Shown here: piece by piece, positions 21,778 through 24,316 of the stretch
How positions within the stretch are numbered: position 1 is the first letter of the stretch
How the letters are laid out: each line of letters starts with the position of its first letter
Assembly: GCA_021464525.1 (NCBI GenBank)
Contig: JADRCO010000944.1
Location: forward strand, 1-24,316
Length of the DNA stretch: 24,316 nt
Source: Rhizophagus sp. LPA8_4_AMF
Lineage: Eukaryota; Glomeromycota; Glomeromycetes; Glomerales; Glomeraceae
Direction: 5' to 3'
Position numbers and translations under genes: made by a program
Notes under the pieces: model-generated
Seen by the model: only the letters and a program-made list of their open reading frames with translations
What the model was told of the DNA's origin: nothing
Databases searched by the model: none

Positions 21778-21880
21778 GTTATTCCCCAACTATTTTCGAT
21801 ACTGGCTCTGATAGCACTTTAATATCCAATAACATTGTGAAACGCCTAGACCTTACTGTGAGGTTTAAATCGAGATCATT
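21778..21880 (+). pseudogene. Retropepsin-like fragment (LTR-retroelement remnant)
   Basis: Starting 10 bp after the stop of the secreted-protein gene, one frame reads PTIFDTGSDSTLISNNIVKR. It contains the aspartic-protease active-site signature FDTGS followed by the usual S/T-x-I-S strand. After about 35 residues it becomes low-complexity. No reverse transcriptase, LTR or start codon is nearby. Best read as a scrap of a retroelement protease; chance similarity is possible. Confidence 0.35.
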
Positions 21881-22489
21881 TTTTTTAGAGTTTTTAAACC
21901 TAGTTTGGATGTTTTTAGACTTTTTTTATAGGGCATACAATTTCATGTTACTTAATATTATTTTAATTTACATTTTATCATTTAATATTAGATTTGAATT
22001 TTAATTAATAATGTTAATAAAGTTACACATGTTATAAAAATGTACTTTTCCACGTGATTAGTTAAAATTACATCTGGAAATTTTATAATTGTTTATTATG
22101 TTGCTAATTTTTTTGATTTAGGAAATAGAAATACATGGAACATGGGAAATGTGATGCAAAAAAATGTGAAACTTGCAATTTTTTGTCATTAATCTCTCTC
22201 CATCTATTTTTAGCTTAAGAGGATAATTTTGAAAGGGTTTGTTTTTTATTATGTCTGTACTCCTATATGAAACTTTGCAATTGTTGGCAAATTAATTAGT
22301 GATGTGTCTATAAGAAAATTCTCTTAAATTTCATTTTTCATTTTTCTTATATACTATGTTAATTTACTGTGGACTAGATCAGACCTTCAGATATTCACTC
22401 AGCTTGGGAGTAATTGAATACACTTATAACCCTTTTTTGTTAACAGTGGTAAGGCCAGTTGCCCAGAAAAGTATTATTTAATGGCGGAC
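21881..22489. other. AT-rich intergenic DNA
   Basis: About 600 bp with no gene seen. It lies between the 3' end of the secreted-protein gene and the 3' end of the micro-exon array, so it may hold both 3' ends. Confidence 0.55.
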
Positions 22490-22505
22490 TTATTGTGACT
22501 TTAAC

Positions 22506-22511
22506 TTTATT
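22506..22511 (-). terminator. Candidate poly(A) signal of the micro-exon unit
   Basis: AATAAA on the minus strand, about 42 bp into the last block. No donor was seen after it. The hexamer is weak evidence alone in AT-rich DNA. Confidence 0.35.
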
Positions 22512-23615
22512 GTTTGTTTTTCCATAGATTCAGTCAACCAAAAGACTGAAACCCTACAAAAATAATATATAGAAATGTTCTAAAGAATTAACAAAAGTAA
22601 ACCCTATTACCAAGTTTTCACATGTCCGAAGTCCCTAAAGAACCAGCAGCCTATAAAAAGCAGAAAAAATGAAATATTAGATATTTCGCTAAAAAATTAT
22701 TTACAAAAAGTTAAAAACCTTCCTACCGAATACCCACACGTCAAAACATCCCTGTGAGACTACCCGTTTACAAAAAAAAACCAAAATATAAGTAAAGATT
22801 CGTTAAAGAATGATTATAAAAAAAAGTATTGAAAAACCCACCTAATTTCTCACGCGTCAAGAACTGGTCACCTAAATAAAAGGAAAAGAAAATGAAATGT
22901 AAGTGAAGTTTCGTTAAAAGATAGAAATTAAAGGAAAAAACTCACCAAAAATCATGTCTATAGACCTGGAAAACTAGGCGCCTAAAAGAAAAAGAAATAC
23001 AAACCGTTAAATGTTAATAAATATTTTATTAAATACAAAAAATAAAAAATAAATATAACAAATTGAGTGAAATTACCGAACATATGGAAGGTTTTTGTGA
23101 AATTACTTCTAAACTTATTAATTACCCGAAATTTTATACATCTATAGTCTCAAAATCCCAGCTAGCTAAAAAAAGAGAAAAAACGAACTGTTAGAAACTG
23201 TTCGTTAAAGTAAAGAAAATTAATGAAAAAGGCCTTACCAAAAACTAGTGTCCAACTAAGAGCACCAAAGAACCGTCTAAAAAAAAGAAAGAGAACAAAC
23301 TGTAAATCGTTATTTTAAATTAGAGCAATTAAAAAAAAAAATGAAAACTTACTGGAATGTTATGTCTAGAAAACTGAAAGAACTGCCTAAAAAAAAAAAA
23401 ATGAACCGTTAGAAAATCATTCATTAAAAGGCGGAAGAAATAAATAAAAAAATCAAAACTTACCAGAATATCGTCCAGAATATTTAAAGAATTCAAAAGA
23501 ATCGTCTAAAGAAAAAAAGAACTATTAAAAGCCAGTCATTAAAAAAATGAAAAAAAATAAAATCTTACCTGCCGTTTAAAAAAAATTAAAATGTCACTAA
23601 ATGTTTTGTTAGGGA

Positions 23616-23622
23616 TTTTATA
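23616..23622 (-). promoter_or_regulatory. TATA box candidate of the micro-exon unit
   Basis: TATAAAA on the minus strand in the context CTTTATAAAATCCC, about 47 bp before the first donor. It is preceded by a roughly 80-bp tract that is almost pure pyrimidine on the minus strand (23622-23702). TATA plus a pyrimidine-rich upstream patch is a common fungal core-promoter layout. Confidence 0.45.
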
Positions 23623-23824
23623 AAGAGAGGGGGGAAATGAGGAGAAGAGAAAGGTGGGGAAAAAGAAGAAAAAGAAAAGGAATGGAAAAAGTAAAACAAA
23701 AAAAAATCATGTGGCCGATCTATTTAAGATTATATCATATGATACACGTGATATTAATTTTTTAAGTAAACAAATTATCATTGCCCATTCAACAACACAT
23801 TCAGGACTAAATCCCGTCCTTTAA

Positions 23825-24169
23825 ATCACAAATAGAAAGTAATAGCTCGGGAGATGAGGATATTAAAACAACACCTTTATTTCATCTTATCACTAGATTC
23901 GACCACGAAGCGTACTTGGTATTACACCACTTGGTTCTGACATCTTTATTTGACCTCATATACAAATATATCAATAATTACATGTAGCACGTTTGATTTT
24001 ATTCTCTTCTTTAGATTTATTACACTCTAAACTATACCAAGAAAAATGGATTTCCCATACAACCACGCTCAAAGAATGGGAACTTGCACTGGCATTACCA
24101 AAAGGAAAAAACTTAATTATACGCGAAATTAAAGATGTTAGCCGTAACTGTAATGTCATAATTAGGTAG
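23825..24169 (+). pseudogene. Possible coding-exon remnants, family unknown
   Basis: Two stretches read like protein but do not form a complete gene. About 23825-23984 reads SNSSGDEDIKTTPLFHLITR and onward to a stop. 24015-24169, after a good TTCTTTAG acceptor, reads LLHSKLYQEKWISHTTTLKE and then ELALALPKGKNLIIREI to a stop at 24167. No convincing donor joins them in a single frame, and there is no start codon. They may be remains of a transposon or of a multi-copy gene. Low confidence. Confidence 0.25.
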
Positions 24170-24316
24170 TAATACGGCTGCGATCTTGTTATTATATAAA
24201 GTCAACAAGATATACTTTATTTTAATGTAGGTTAATATCCATCATTAATATGCAATAGTTTGTTAGAGGTCACGCATTCGGACCAACATCGCAAGAAACT
24301 AACAATAAAGAAGGCA

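Larger units (their letters stand above)
22490..23625 (-). ncRNA. Candidate spliced transcript built of tandem micro-exons
   Basis: On the minus strand, pyrimidine-tract+AG acceptors and GTAAG-like donors alternate at regular intervals. They define blocks ending at 23569 (first), then 23505-23464, 23386-23353, 23276-23239, 23165-23126, a doubtful 23108-23077, 22981-22946, 22871-22842, 22751-22727, 22650-22611 and a last block from 22553. Block starts are mostly 97-120 bp apart. Blocks are 25-42 nt and several share (C/A)GGTTCTTT near the start and GGACAT inside. Intervening DNA shares TTTAACGAA and then a CTAAC-like word before a T-tract. A TATAAAA (23622-23616) precedes block 1 and AATAAA (22511-22506) follows the last. 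Joined blocks give no long ORF; the best ATG frame is about 14 codons. Not recognised; possibly a spliced non-coding RNA or a decayed micro-exon gene. Actual splicing is inferred. Confidence 0.5.

Noticed and set aside
22490-23625. CRISPR-like or snoRNA-cluster reading of the regular array
   Set aside because: Repeats are too diverged and lack the constant-repeat/unique-spacer pattern; no C/D or H/ACA boxes were seen in the intervals. Regular splice signals explain the spacing better.
1-24316. tRNA or rRNA genes
   Set aside because: I looked for TTCGA-type T-loops with paired arms and for conserved rRNA words on both strands and found none convincing.

Overview
The window looks like nuclear DNA of an AT-rich, intron-rich early-diverging fungus. 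Glomeromycotina (Rhizophagus-like) is my best guess, from gene style and composition rather than from any database hit. Intergenic DNA is extremely AT-rich. Nearly every gene is split by short introns, mostly 60-180 bp GT-AG. All exon models below were joined by hand, using reading-frame continuity and protein-family similarity.

Layout. 1-2597: AT-rich DNA holding one 176-bp pogo-like MITE. 2598-4070 (-): an Acinus-like splicing/EJC cofactor, divergent from 4384-6259 (+), the U5 snRNP 40-kDa WD40 protein; they share a 313-bp promoter interval. 6468-6732: a hAT-like MITE between convergent genes. 6836-8481 (-): a mitochondrial PPR protein. 8949-9708 (-): NF-YB/HAP3, whose first intron has the AT-AC ends and branch site of a U12-type (minor spliceosome) intron. 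11148-12330 (+): a Taf14-like YEATS+ET protein. 12693-14514 (-): a nucleolin/Gar2/Nsr1-like protein. 14515-17280: gene-free AT-rich DNA. 17300-17575: a GC-richer island of about 50-bp degenerate repeats. 17715-19622 (-): a decayed multi-exon gene with intact splice sites but four indels. 19942-20160: two strong inverted-repeat elements. 21138-21767 (+): a secreted Thr-rich repeat protein ending in a cystine-knot-like module, followed by a scrap of retropepsin-like sequence. 22490-23625 (-): a strikingly periodic array of about ten 25-42-nt exon-like blocks flanked by splice signals, with a TATA box at one end and AATAAA at the other. 23825-24169 (+): weak traces of coding exons.

The left half is a housekeeping cluster for gene expression: splicing (Acinus, U5-40K), organelle RNA (PPR), transcription (NF-YB, Taf14) and ribosome biogenesis (nucleolin). 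The right half is accessory: repeats, a pseudogene, a probable secreted protein and the micro-exon array. The best candidates for something new are the micro-exon array, which shows no long reading frame, and the AT-AC intron in NF-YB.
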